From positions 1 through 49,569 of the forward strand of contig JAEYRX010000003.1 of NCBI GenBank assembly GCA_023435225.1: DNA of 49,569 nt, in the 5' to 3' direction. Of this stretch, positions 15,582 to 24,250 are shown in pieces (position 1 is the stretch's first letter; every line of letters begins with the position of its first letter). Below the pieces are notes generated by a model that saw only the letters and a program-made list of their open reading frames with translations, was not told the DNA's origin and searched no databases. This DNA comes from Bacillota bacterium. Its GTDB lineage: Bacteria; Bacillota; UBA4882; UBA8346. Made by a program: the position numbers and the translations under genes.

Positions 15582-18281
15582 TTATAACTGTTCCAAACGT
15601 TCTTTAATCTTCGCAGCCTTGTCTTTAAATGTCTCTAACTTTTCCTGCTCCTTAGCTACTACTTGGGGAGGAGCTTTCGACGAAAATGCCGGGCCGGCGA
15701 TTCTGGCTTCAATTTTACCGATTTCCGTCTCTAATTGCCCCAGCTCTTTTGCTAACCTTTCTTTTTCCTTAGCTACATCCACTAAACCGGCGACCGGCAT
15801 AAAAACGGTTATTCCGGCCGCAACAGCGCTGATTGACTTCTCCGGTTTTAAACTTTCGTCCGTAACAATTTGATGGCTGCCCAAACCGGCCATATTGGAG
15901 ATATATTGCATATTCCTTTCTAAGACAGCTATTTTTTCAGGTTCGCCCACTAAAATTGCTTCTACTTTTTTCTGTGGTTGGACGTTGGCTTCCGCTCGAA
16001 TATTCCGAATGGTTCTTACTATCTCGATTACTGCTTCCATATCGCTACCGGCATCTTTAAACTGGAGCTTTTCATTAGGAACCGGCCATTTGGAAATCAT
16101 GATGCTATCACCCTGATGCGGTAACGCTTGCCAGATCTCTTCGGTCAAAAATGGCATAAAGGGGTGCATTAATTCCATAGTTTGTCTTAAAACCCGTGCT
16201 AATATTGACTGAGCCACTTGTCGCTCTAAAGCGTTCTCTTCTTGATAAAGTCGTGGTTTTGAAAACTCAATATACCAGTCACAATATTCATTCCACAAGA
16301 ATTCGTATAAGATCGAAACGGCTGCTCCCAGATCAAAACGCTCCAACAACCTGGTTACTTCAGCGGTAACCTCTTCCATCCTGGATAAAATCCATTGATC
16401 CGGCAGAGTTAACCAATCTTGAGGCAGAGAAAGATTTTCGCCAACCGCAAAAGATTGCAACAACGAAGCATGTAGATCGTTTACCAGATCTCCTTCAGCT
16501 GCCTTCTCTTTTTCATGATGCATCAATACAAAGCGGGCGGCGTTCCAAATCTTATTGGTAAAGTTCCGGCTCCCTTCAACCTTCTCCATTTGGAAACGTT
16601 GATCCTGCCCCAGAGCGGTTCCGGTAGCCAAAGTAAAGCGAAGCGTATCAGCGCCAAAATTATCGATTATATCCTGAGGATCGACGATTGTCTCCGGTCG
16701 GGACTTGCTCATTTTTTTACCGAACTTATCCAGGACCAATCCGTGAATTAATACTTCTTTAAAGGGCTCCTCCTCCATAAACTCCAATCCCATAAAGATC
16801 ATCCTGGCCACCCAGAAGAAGATAATGTCTCTTCCGGTTACCAGTACCGAGGTTGGATAAAAATGCTTCAACTCCGGAGTCTCCTGCGGCCAACCCAATG
16901 TAGAGAAAGGCCATAATGCTGAAGAAAACCAGGTATCCAAAACATCAGGATCCTGCTCCAATTTTTTACTGCCGCATTTGGGACACGTGCTTGGATCATT
17001 GGTTGACGCGAGAACTTCCTGACAATCTTGGCAATACCAAACCGGAATCCGGTGTCCCCACCACAATTGCCGAGAAATACACCAGTCACGAATATTCTCC
17101 AACCAACCAAGATAGATCTTGGTAAAACGTTCGGGTATAAATGTTATATCGCCGTCAATTACCGCTTTGATCGCCGGATCAGCTAATGGTTTCATCTTCA
17201 CAAACCATTGTTTAGAGATCAAAGGCTCGATAATGGAGTCACAACGGTAACACTGACCGACTGCATGATTATGCGGTTCTATATTAACCAGATAGCTTTC
17301 TTTCTGTAACTCCTCAACCAAAGCTTTCCGGCATTCGTAACGGTCCATCCCTTCATATTTCCCGGCTTCTTTGGTCATCTTAGCGTCAAACCCAATAACC
17401 GTAATCTGGGGTAAATTGTGACGCATCCCCATCTCAAAGTCATTAATATCATGAGCTGGTGTTACTTTAACAGCGCCGGTCCCAAAGCTCATATCAACAT
17501 AAGCATCAGCGATAATCGGGATCTTCCGGTTCATCACCGGCAGAACGACCTCTTTCCCGATAACTGATTTGTAACGCACATCTTCCGGATTAACCGCCAC
17601 TGCGGTATCACCCAGCATCGTCTCCGGCCGGGTAGTGGCAACTTCGATATAACCGGAACCATCAGCCATCGGATAGCGGATATGCCAAAGGTTACCTTCC
17701 CTGTCTTCATGTTCAACCTCAATATCGGAGATAGTAGTATGACATTTAGGACACCAATTTATTAAATAACTCCCCCGGTAAATTAGGCCCTTTTCATAAA
17801 GACGAATAAAAACCTCGCGAACAGCCGCCGAACAACCTTCATCCATGGTAAAACGTTCCCGTTCCCAATCGCAGGAAGCGCCTAGCCGTTTCAATTGCTT
17901 GATAATCGTACCGCCGTATTGCTCTTTCCAGGACCATACCCGTTCCAGAAACTTCTCCCGGCCCAAATCATGTTTAGTCTTTCCCTCTTTGGCCAAAGCT
18001 TCTTCTACTTTAGCCTGAGTAGCTATCCCCGCATGGTCGGTTCCCGGCATCCATAATGCGTTATACCCCTGCATCCGCCGCCAGCGAATCAGTATATCCT
18101 GAAGGGTATTATCCAAAGCATGTCCTAAGTGAAGCACACCGGTAACATTAGGAGGCGGGATAACAATACAATAAGGCTGTTTATCCTTTTCCACCTCAGC
18201 ATGAAAATAATTATTTTCCAGCCAAAACCGATACCATTTTTCCTCAACGCTTTGAGGATTATACACTGAAGGCAAACTCAT
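15582..18281 (-). CDS. valS: Valyl-tRNA synthetase
   Basis: It charges tRNA-Val. It is a class I synthetase with HLGH at 51-54 (the HIGH motif) and KMSKS near residue 525. A CP1 editing domain lies between them, with GTGAVKVTPAHD and zinc-type Cys pairs (CPKC). The anticodon-binding helices are followed by a C-terminal coiled-coil arm of about 65 residues. The product is 899 residues. ATG 18281 is chosen because GGGGGG stands 9 nt before it; the 15 extra codons upstream derive from the repeat. Expression is under a T-box leader (18441-18650). Confidence 0.95.
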   Translation of the reverse strand: MSLPSVYNPQSVEEKWYRFWLENNYFHAEVEKDKQPYCIVIPPPNVTGVLHLGHALDNTLQDILIRWRRMQGYNALWMPGTDHAGIATQAKVEEALAKEGKTKHDLGREKFLERVWSWKEQYGGTIIKQLKRLGASCDWERERFTMDEGCSAAVREVFIRLYEKGLIYRGSYLINWCPKCHTTISDIEVEHEDREGNLWHIRYPMADGSGYIEVATTRPETMLGDTAVAVNPEDVRYKSVIGKEVVLPVMNRKIPIIADAYVDMSFGTGAVKVTPAHDINDFEMGMRHNLPQITVIGFDAKMTKEAGKYEGMDRYECRKALVEELQKESYLVNIEPHNHAVGQCYRCDSIIEPLISKQWFVKMKPLADPAIKAVIDGDITFIPERFTKIYLGWLENIRDWCISRQLWWGHRIPVWYCQDCQEVLASTNDPSTCPKCGSKKLEQDPDVLDTWFSSALWPFSTLGWPQETPELKHFYPTSVLVTGRDIIFFWVARMIFMGLEFMEEEPFKEVLIHGLVLDKFGKKMSKSRPETIVDPQDIIDNFGADTLRFTLATGTALGQDQRFQMEKVEGSRNFTNKIWNAARFVLMHHEKEKAAEGDLVNDLHASLLQSFAVGENLSLPQDWLTLPDQWILSRMEEVTAEVTRLLERFDLGAAVSILYEFLWNEYCDWYIEFSKPRLYQEENALERQVAQSILARVLRQTMELMHPFMPFLTEEIWQALPHQGDSIMISKWPVPNEKLQFKDAGSDMEAVIEIVRTIRNIRAEANVQPQKKVEAILVGEPEKIAVLERNMQYISNMAGLGSHQIVTDESLKPEKSISAVAAGITVFMPVAGLVDVAKEKERLAKELGQLETEIGKIEARIAGPAFSSKAPPQVVAKEQEKLETFKDKAAKIKERLEQL

Positions 18282-18302
18282 TTTATAAAACCCCCCGAAA
18301 TA

Positions 18303-18424
18303 AAATTGACAAATGAGAATTGACAATAAAAAACCACATTAAATTTAGGCTCCTTAATAAAACTAACCCTTTAACCAGCAACTAGAATAAATCTTTAAAC
18401 TAATAACTAATTACTAATAACTAA
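18303..18424. repeat. Heptamer arrays between T-box terminator and valS
   Basis: AATTGACAAATGAGAATTGACAATA (two pieces of 7-base steps, 18303-18327) uses the TCAATTG/C unit of the 10.3 and 33.1 kb loci. ACTAATAACTAATTACTAATA and AACTAATGAACC (18397-18424) use the ACTAAT unit also found at 32.1 kb. Both lie downstream of the T-box decision point and so are present only in read-through mRNA. Confidence 0.7.
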
Positions 18425-18440
18425 TGAACCAAACAAAAAA

Positions 18441-18650
18441 ACTCCCATCCAAAAAAGGACGAAAGTTTAAACCTCCGCGGTACCACCTAATTTCCCTTAT
18501 GGGCTCTTATAGCTGTAACGGGCTACCCGACCGGAGCTATTAACTTACTCCGGTAACTCCCAAGCGACCTTCAACTTTCTCCGGGGAGGCCTTGCAGCGT
18601 CCGGCCCCTCTCTCTACCTTTAAAAAGTTTACTTCTCTTGATCATCGTCT
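18441..18650 (-). promoter_or_regulatory. T-box riboswitch of valS
   Basis: On the minus strand the canonical T-box sequence AGGTGGTACCGCGGAG is at 18488-18473. An intrinsic terminator follows: ACTTTCGTCC (18466-18457), six-base loop, GGATGGGAGT (18450-18441), then T6. The 5' part (from 18650) has GATGATCAAGAGAAGTA with the AG bulge and AGAGAG of Stem I. A GTC (Val) triplet in GAAGGTCGC (18568-18566) sits where the specifier is expected; that specific assignment is less certain. Uncharged tRNA-Val should promote read-through into valS. Confidence 0.9.
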
Positions 18651-18877
18651 CAATTCAAAAATAATTATTTATTTAATTATGAATAGAATTATACAATTAC
18701 CGCTTCCGGGTGTCAAGAGAGAGCGAAAATTTTGGGCTTTTAAAGATATAAAACATACCTATTGGAAATAAAAAGGGAAATAATTAAATATATCGAATGC
18801 CTAATTCAATAAAATATGTTTTTATATACAAAACTTTAATGAATACCGAAAGTTTTCGGAAGTGAGGTAGTGTTATA

Positions 18878-19588
18878 TTGAATACAAATAGAACAACTAA
18901 TTTCGATTCAAATCCTCCTGTCGAATTAAACAAATATGACGAATCCATTAGACGGTTTTGTGCTGCCTACGAATCAATATTCAGCATGGCTCATTCATTT
19001 TTACGCTCTATGATCGAAGAGAATGCCGACTTATTAATTGTAGGTTCCGGGAGTGGAATGGAGATATGCACTTTTGGCTTAAAAAATCCCGGTTGGAAAT
19101 TTACCGGGGTTGATCCTTCGGCTGAAATGCTGTCTATTGCCAAAAAAAAGATTACCGAATTAAAACTATCTAATCAGATAAACTTGTTTAATGGTTTTAC
19201 TAATGAGCTCCAGGAAAATCACCTTTACAATGGAGCAACCTGTATTCTGGTAATGCAATTTTTGCCTGATGATGGTTCAAAATTAGCTATACTTTCAGAT
19301 ATAGCCAGACGACTTAAAAGTGGTGCTCCTCTTATTCTAGTTGATGGATTTGGGGTTAAAAATAGTATAGAATTTGAGAAAACAGTGTCGGCTTGGAAAA
19401 GATATCCCCTATTAATGGGTGTTGAGCCTCAAGTTGTTGAAGATGCATTTAGCACTCAAATATTGAAGCGGATTCAGTTTGTGTCGGAAGAAAGAATAGA
19501 AAAGCTACTCAATGAAGCTGGATTCGAGAACCCTTATAGATTTTTTACCAGCTTTTTATATGGCGGATGGGTAGCAAATAAAAGGTAG
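18878..19588 (+). CDS. SAM-dependent methyltransferase
   Basis: A class I Rossmann methyltransferase of 236 residues. LLIVGSGSGMEICTF (about 52-66) is motif I, binding SAM. GVDPSAEML holds the acidic residue for the ribose, and GATCILVMQFLPDD is motif IV. The nearest known relatives by eye are CmoA/UbiE-like small-molecule methylases. The substrate is unknown. The start is TTG, preceded by GTGAGG at about 12 nt, a weak context. It is separated from the glycosyltransferase by 139 bp and is likely its own unit. Confidence 0.75.
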   Translation: MNTNRTTNFDSNPPVELNKYDESIRRFCAAYESIFSMAHSFLRSMIEENADLLIVGSGSGMEICTFGLKNPGWKFTGVDPSAEMLSIAKKKITELKLSNQINLFNGFTNELQENHLYNGATCILVMQFLPDDGSKLAILSDIARRLKSGAPLILVDGFGVKNSIEFEKTVSAWKRYPLLMGVEPQVVEDAFSTQILKRIQFVSEERIEKLLNEAGFENPYRFFTSFLYGGWVANKR

Positions 19589-19727
19589 CATTTATAAAAT
19601 TACAACTAAAGTTTTAATAAAAATGATTTAAACCGATAGTAGCAGCAAGTCGTTGAAAACGAATCGCTGGAATAATCTCCAAATATGATGTACAATTAAT
19701 TAACTTACTATCAATTTAGGAGCAAAC

Positions 19728-20879
19728 ATGAAAAAACGATTATTAATACTATCAGCTTCCATCGGAGCCGGACATGCTAAAGCCGGAGAAGCCTTATCCC
19801 AAGAGTATTCGAAATATTTCAACGGAGAAGCCCATCATCTTGATTTCTTACGGTATGCTTCTCCCCTATTCAGCCGTTGGATTGAAGAAACCTACTATCT
19901 AATGACGAAACATACGCCTTCGATTTACAGGTTGCTATATCAAATGGCCGACCGCCCCCACTCATCGGCCCAAAAGTCGGAAATAATAATCGGACTAAGA
20001 AAATATCGGGACCTAATCCGGGAATACCGTCCCCATGCGATTATCTCTACTCACTTTTTTCCGGCAGCTGTTGTTTCTTATATGTACCCTCATTTTTCCG
20101 TTCCCAATGGAGTGGTCCTGACTGATTACATCTCTCATCATATCTGGGTAAATCCCAATACCAACTTATACTTTATTGCTCACGACGGTATGACCGACGA
20201 ACTTAAACAACTGGGAGTAGAAACTGCCAAAATCCGGAGTACCGGCATTCCGATCCGGCCTGCTTTTGCTCAAGATTTCAATCGGCTTGAACTCCAAAAA
20301 AAGTTCAACCTTGATTCAAATCAGCCGACATTTCTGGTAATGAGTGGCGGTAATGCAATTGGTCCGTTGGTTGATATAATTAAAACATTGGGAAAATTTA
20401 ATGATAACGTGCAAATAATAGCCGTCACCGGTCGAAATCAAAAAACATTTCTTCAATTGCAGGAACTTTTTAATGAGCTGAAAATTAAAGGGCAGGTTTT
20501 AGGATATGTTGATAACATTCATGAATACATGGCTATCTCTGATTTATTAATATCAAAAGCAGGCGGATTAACGGTATCCGAAGCGTTGAGTATCGGTCTG
20601 CCAATGGCGATTATTCAACCAACTCCCGGTCAGGAAGACGGTAATACCAACTTTTTAATAAATACAGGTTCCGGAGTTTACCTGAAAAATATAAAAGATT
20701 TAGCGCAATTAACTGGAAAACTTGTGGAAAACCCTTTAGAAATCAAAAAAATGAATTCGAATGCCTTAAAGTATTCAAAACCTGATGCTGCTAAATCTAT
20801 TTTAGCCGAAATGGATAGATTAATTACTAAAAAAAAGAATCATAATTCATTAGCTTTTAGAGATTCAGCTTTAAGTTGA
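19728..20879 (+). CDS. MGDG synthase-like glycosyltransferase
   Basis: GT28-type glycosyltransferase with an N-terminal monogalactosyldiacylglycerol-synthase domain, related to the processive diacylglycerol glucosyltransferase UgtP. SIGAGHAKAGEAL (11-23) is the acceptor-side glycine loop. The C-terminal domain has VMSGG and SKAGGLTVSEALSIGLP, which binds the UDP-sugar diphosphate. It presumably acts at the inner face of the membrane to build glycolipids. AGGAGCAAAC precedes the ATG. The MBL gene follows after 27 bp, so the two are probably co-transcribed. The 383-residue length is normal. Confidence 0.88.
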   Translation: MKKRLLILSASIGAGHAKAGEALSQEYSKYFNGEAHHLDFLRYASPLFSRWIEETYYLMTKHTPSIYRLLYQMADRPHSSAQKSEIIIGLRKYRDLIREYRPHAIISTHFFPAAVVSYMYPHFSVPNGVVLTDYISHHIWVNPNTNLYFIAHDGMTDELKQLGVETAKIRSTGIPIRPAFAQDFNRLELQKKFNLDSNQPTFLVMSGGNAIGPLVDIIKTLGKFNDNVQIIAVTGRNQKTFLQLQELFNELKIKGQVLGYVDNIHEYMAISDLLISKAGGLTVSEALSIGLPMAIIQPTPGQEDGNTNFLINTGSGVYLKNIKDLAQLTGKLVENPLEIKKMNSNALKYSKPDAAKSILAEMDRLITKKKNHNSLAFRDSALS

Positions 20880-20906
20880 AGGTATAAGAATTAAAAGAGG
20901 TATTCA

Positions 20907-21620
20907 ATGAAAAAATGGACTACTAAAAATAATCTCCAGGTACACCAAGTATTAAATGGCCGGTCTAATTCTTTTTTAGTCTCTCAAGCCGACCGGCATA
21001 TATTAATCGATACAGGACCTAAAAATGCGTGGAACACTCTGAACAAAAATATTGCTAAGTTAATCCCTGATAATGGTTCATTACAATTCTTAATCCTGAC
21101 TCATATTCATTTCGACCACGTTGAAAATACCGCCCGTATAAATGAAAAATATAATGCTAAAATAATAACTAATCAATATGAAACGGAATACCTTAAAAAA
21201 GGTCTAAATGCCCCAATCAAGGGCTCCCTATCACCAACAAAATTAATCACTAATTTATTAGAATCGCAATTTGGTTCTTTAAAAAAGTTTATGCCGGCTG
21301 AGTGTACTATTGAAGTTAATAATGATTATAGCCTGAACGATTTTGGTTTTAATATTATTATTATTCCCACACCAGGCCATACCCATGGTTCAATCAGTGT
21401 TATTGTTGACAATGAAATAGCCATTGTCGGCGATGCTATGTTCGGGGTTTTTCCCTGGTCGGTCTTTCCTCCTTTCGCCATTAATCCTAAAATCTTGGTC
21501 CAAAGTTGGGGCAGATTACTCAATACAGAATGTTCCTTTTTCTTACCAGGGCATGGTACCGGAAACAGCCGGAAATTAGTGCAAAAAGAGTATGATAAGT
21601 ACATCCAAAAGTTACAATAA
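20907..21620 (+). CDS. Metallo-beta-lactamase-fold hydrolase
   Basis: A soluble hydrolase of 237 residues with the full two-metal motif set. HIHFDH is near residue 66, PGHTHGS near 152, VGDAMFG supplies the bridging Asp, and PGHG is near the C-terminus. There is no signal peptide. It has no extra domain, so the substrate (thioester, lactone or phosphodiester) cannot be told from sequence. It is the second gene after the glycolipid-type glycosyltransferase, with AAAGAGG before its ATG. Confidence 0.85.
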   Translation: MKKWTTKNNLQVHQVLNGRSNSFLVSQADRHILIDTGPKNAWNTLNKNIAKLIPDNGSLQFLILTHIHFDHVENTARINEKYNAKIITNQYETEYLKKGLNAPIKGSLSPTKLITNLLESQFGSLKKFMPAECTIEVNNDYSLNDFGFNIIIIPTPGHTHGSISVIVDNEIAIVGDAMFGVFPWSVFPPFAINPKILVQSWGRLLNTECSFFLPGHGTGNSRKLVQKEYDKYIQKLQ

Positions 21621-21699
21621 AGAAACCGCGATTGAATCCACCGACATTTAAACTTAATATAACCCTCGTCCACCATTTGCTCCTGATTATTAATATTTT

Positions 21700-21852
21700 A
21701 TTCAACTTTCGCACCTCAAAAATATCTTGCGGTAAAGTCATATTCAATTAAAATCAAATTTTGAAAATATCGAACGACTTTACGATTTTTAAAATTTGAT
21801 ATCCATAAAATATTGATTTTATTGCATTAAAATACGAGTGCGAAGGTTGTAT
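21700..21852. repeat. Family A repeat, complete copy
   Basis: It runs from TTCAACTTTCGCACCTC, TTGCGGTAAAGTCATATT and TCAAATTTTGAAAATATCG through TACGATTTTTAAAATTTGATA to TTTTATTGCATTAAAATA and GAGTGCGAAGGTTG. This is a long imperfect palindrome with end sequence TTCAACTTTCGCAC and its complement. It matches the window-start copy closely and the 43.3 kb half copy. The remaining gap 21853-22008 is AT-rich with no gene seen. Confidence 0.75.
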
Positions 21853-22008
21853 ATTTTATCTTAATATATCATGGAATCCAAACATATCTCAAGGAAGAGC
21901 AGGGAAAAATTACTATTTAGCGAATATAAACTAAATAATCATTAATTAAAGGAATTTCAGAAAGTTTTACACTTCTTACTTCACACTTCATTTTTCGGGG
22001 GTTATAAC

Positions 22009-22707
22009 ATGAGAATCGGCAATCTGGAATTAATTCGTAATACCAAAGGCTTTTTTGGTTCGGGAATATGGCCTTTTTACCTGGCCTCTCCCAACAATCG
22101 CTATTCCAAAATATTTTTAAACGCCACCTGCCCTTATTGTTATAACAGTACCGGCAAAGTCCTCCCGGCGTTAGCCCGAAATTTCTTTAGTATCTTCTTT
22201 CTCCCTTTGTTCCCGCTTAATCTAACCATCGTCACCAGATGCCAATCCTGTAGTCACTATGTTAAGTTGCCGATTAAGGAAGTCCGAATGCAATGGATGG
22301 TCGATCGAGTCCAAAATAATCAAGAAAACCATGAATTTCACGGTAAATACTGTACCTGGTGGCTTCCGGCTCTATTATCTTTCTTAGGCGCATTAATTGG
22401 ATGGTTTACTTTCCCAATGATGCTTTTCGGTACCTCCAAATATTTTTTCCTTCCTTTGGTATTCGGCTTTTTTGGTTGGAATGTTTTGGGGAAAATATTC
22501 GACAGCATCTGGTCCTGGGAAGGAACACAGGCTTTTCGGTTGGCTCTTTTGGCCGGGGGAGTAATCGGCTTGCTTTTGTCGTTAATCCCAATTGAACAGT
22601 ATGGATTTCCAACCTTAAATATAATTGGGGTTTTTCTTGGGATGTCGATTTTCATTTCCTTATATTTTCTAAACACAATTAATAATCCTTATCAGTTTAA
22701 ATGTTAA
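22009..22707 (+). CDS. Zinc-ribbon membrane protein of unknown function
   Basis: 232 residues. CPYC (about 41-44) and CQSC (about 78-81) form a likely zinc ribbon near the N-terminus, interrupted by a hydrophobic stretch (FFSIFFLPLFPLNLTIV). After a soluble linker there are about four membrane helices from residue 115 to 225. GGGGGT lies 8 nt before the ATG. Small zinc-ribbon-plus-membrane proteins exist in several unnamed families and I do not recognise this one. It stands alone between family A and family B repeats and is convergent with the PilZ gene. Confidence 0.7.
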   Translation: MRIGNLELIRNTKGFFGSGIWPFYLASPNNRYSKIFLNATCPYCYNSTGKVLPALARNFFSIFFLPLFPLNLTIVTRCQSCSHYVKLPIKEVRMQWMVDRVQNNQENHEFHGKYCTWWLPALLSFLGALIGWFTFPMMLFGTSKYFFLPLVFGFFGWNVLGKIFDSIWSWEGTQAFRLALLAGGVIGLLLSLIPIEQYGFPTLNIIGVFLGMSIFISLYFLNTINNPYQFKC

Positions 22708-22711
22708 ATAG

Positions 22712-22734
22712 AAAAACCTCGCTGTACGAGGTTT
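22712..22734 (-). terminator. Convergent terminator between zinc-ribbon gene and PilZ gene
   Basis: AAACCTCG (22714-22721) and CGAGGTTT (22727-22734) form an 8-bp stem. Read on the minus strand it is followed by TTTCTATTT, so it best serves the PilZ gene. A short T3 on the plus side makes it weaker for the upstream gene. Confidence 0.7.
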
Positions 22735-22767
22735 GAAGGCAATTGCAACTATGGAATTTTTAAAACT

Positions 22768-22808
22768 AATGTAAACTTTATATAAAAAGTTTATTTCATT
22801 CTATATAT
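22768..22808. repeat. Family B repeat, partial copy overlapping a gene end
   Basis: AATGTAAACTTTATATAAAA and AGTTTATTTCATTCTATATA closely match 271-308 of the complete copy. Only the right portion is present. The terminus overlaps the last codons of the PilZ gene, and the TGA stop at 22796-22798 comes from the repeat. Confidence 0.65.
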
Positions 22809-23425
22809 ACTAAAAACTTAGTTATTTGGTCCTGAAGTCCTTTGGTAATATGAGGAAAGCTTAGGGCTATTTTATATTCGGAAAATTCTACCGCTAGCCG
22901 AACAATTTTCCCAACCAACAGTAACGGACTGACCGAATTAGGTAAGATAATTTTGAAAGGTATTTCCAGACCAACTTTTAAGCTTTCATTAGGTTGAATC
23001 GAGGCTAACAACCCGATATTGGAGATATTCTCTACTTTCCCGCCTTTATATTCTTTATCATTACAAAAATAGCTGAAAGGAATATTAACATCTTTATAGC
23101 GCAAGGCGTGTCTTCCCATTGTAACTTCAGCCGGTTTACTTATGACCACTTCCGGGGCTTCACTATTGCGAATTTGAATAAATTTAGTAAAAAAAACGTA
23201 ATCCTGCGGCTCATCATTGTGATTACATATAATCACCACATTTGAACTGATAGATACATTATTAAAAGCATCGGTCTCTTTTGGCAGTTCTAATACCAGG
23301 TATAACTCTTCCCACCTTTTTACTTTACTACGGGTGATAATCTGCTGAGAATTATTATCGGTAAATTCAATTTGGACACTTCTACCGGGACTTAGTATAT
23401 CTACAACCGTAATGTTTTTTTCCAC
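22796..23425 (-). CDS. PilZ-domain cyclic-di-GMP effector (YcgR-like)
   Basis: The N-terminal YcgR-type beta barrel (about 1-95) is followed by a PilZ domain. RxxxR is RHALR (105-109) and the [D/N]xSxxG motif is NISNIG (133-138), so cyclic-di-GMP binding should be intact. Proteins of this shape brake flagella or modulate surface traits, acting in the cytoplasm. I start at GTG 23425, 6 nt after GGGGAG; an ATG at 23440 lacks a ribosome binding site. The C-terminus runs into a family B repeat that supplies the stop. It follows the response-regulator gene on the same strand after about 100 bp and may be co-regulated. Confidence 0.85.
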   Translation of the reverse strand: MEKNITVVDILSPGRSVQIEFTDNNSQQIITRSKVKRWEELYLVLELPKETDAFNNVSISSNVVIICNHNDEPQDYVFFTKFIQIRNSEAPEVVISKPAEVTMGRHALRYKDVNIPFSYFCNDKEYKGGKVENISNIGLLASIQPNESLKVGLEIPFKIILPNSVSPLLLVGKIVRLAVEFSEYKIALSFPHITKGLQDQITKFLVYIE

Positions 23426-23532
23426 CAGTTCTCCCCCCATTATTTTTTTCGGGTTTCCGAAAAGAATCCTTTAGGAGAAAAAATGAACAATGAATTTTTA
23501 GCTGGCGAATTTTCTAATATAGGATTATTTAA

Positions 23533-24228
23533 TTACTCATCCCCAACATTCATAAAAATCTCAAAAATTCCTAACCTCTGTAAACGGTTTACCACATCGG
23601 CTACTGAAGCTTCGTCGAATTTTTTTAAAATATTCCCTACATGAGTCCGAATAGTTGAAGCTTCAATATGCCTTAACTGGGCTATTTCGTTTTTAGTTTT
23701 ACCTTCCGCCAACAAGCGTAAGAAATTCAATTCGGTTGGAGTTAAACGATATACAATATTTAGAGTATTTACCAAAGCGGTACGTTCTGCGCGCAACGCC
23801 CGGAATTCTGCCCGAATCATCTTGGCTACCCGTGGCCGGAGCGGAGATAGATCACGGGCTGCCGCCCTTACAGCCTCTAAAATTTCAGTAGCTGAAGCAT
23901 CTTTTAAGACATAATCTATCGCTCCGGCTTCAAAGGCGGCAAAAACCGTATCATCATCACTAAAATGGGTCAAAACCACACACTTAATTTTAGGTATTTG
24001 TAATGCCAATTTTCTAATAGCGTCAACTCCAGCCCGGGGAGTCTCCATCTCCAAATCCATCAATACCACATCAGGCAACAAATTTAAGCTTTCTTCTACG
24101 GCAGCCTTTCCGGTCCCTACAGCACCAACAATCTCCATATCCGGTTCATGTCCCAAAACCATACTTAAGTATTCACGAATAGGAACCATATCATCAGCAA
24201 TTAATAAACGGATTGGAGAGGTTAACAT
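23533..24228 (-). CDS. NarL/LuxR-family response regulator
   Basis: The receiver domain at 1-125 has Asp12/13, phospho-acceptor Asp58 in VLMDLEM, and Lys near 108 (VLKDAS). A linker helix and a C-terminal helix-turn-helix follow (about 165-225), with LTPTELNFLRLLAEGKTKNEIA in place of the usual LTxRE start. It probably activates the neighbouring sugar-transport genes on a signal from the histidine kinase at 29747-31303. No other kinase is near. ATG 24228 lies 22 nt after the SBP2 stop, so it is the last gene of the transporter operon. Confidence 0.9.
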   Translation of the reverse strand: MLTSPIRLLIADDMVPIREYLSMVLGHEPDMEIVGAVGTGKAAVEESLNLLPDVVLMDLEMETPRAGVDAIRKLALQIPKIKCVVLTHFSDDDTVFAAFEAGAIDYVLKDASATEILEAVRAAARDLSPLRPRVAKMIRAEFRALRAERTALVNTLNIVYRLTPTELNFLRLLAEGKTKNEIAQLRHIEASTIRTHVGNILKKFDEASVADVVNRLQRLGIFEIFMNVGDE

Positions 24229-24250
24229 TGGTTACACCTACCTTAACGTC

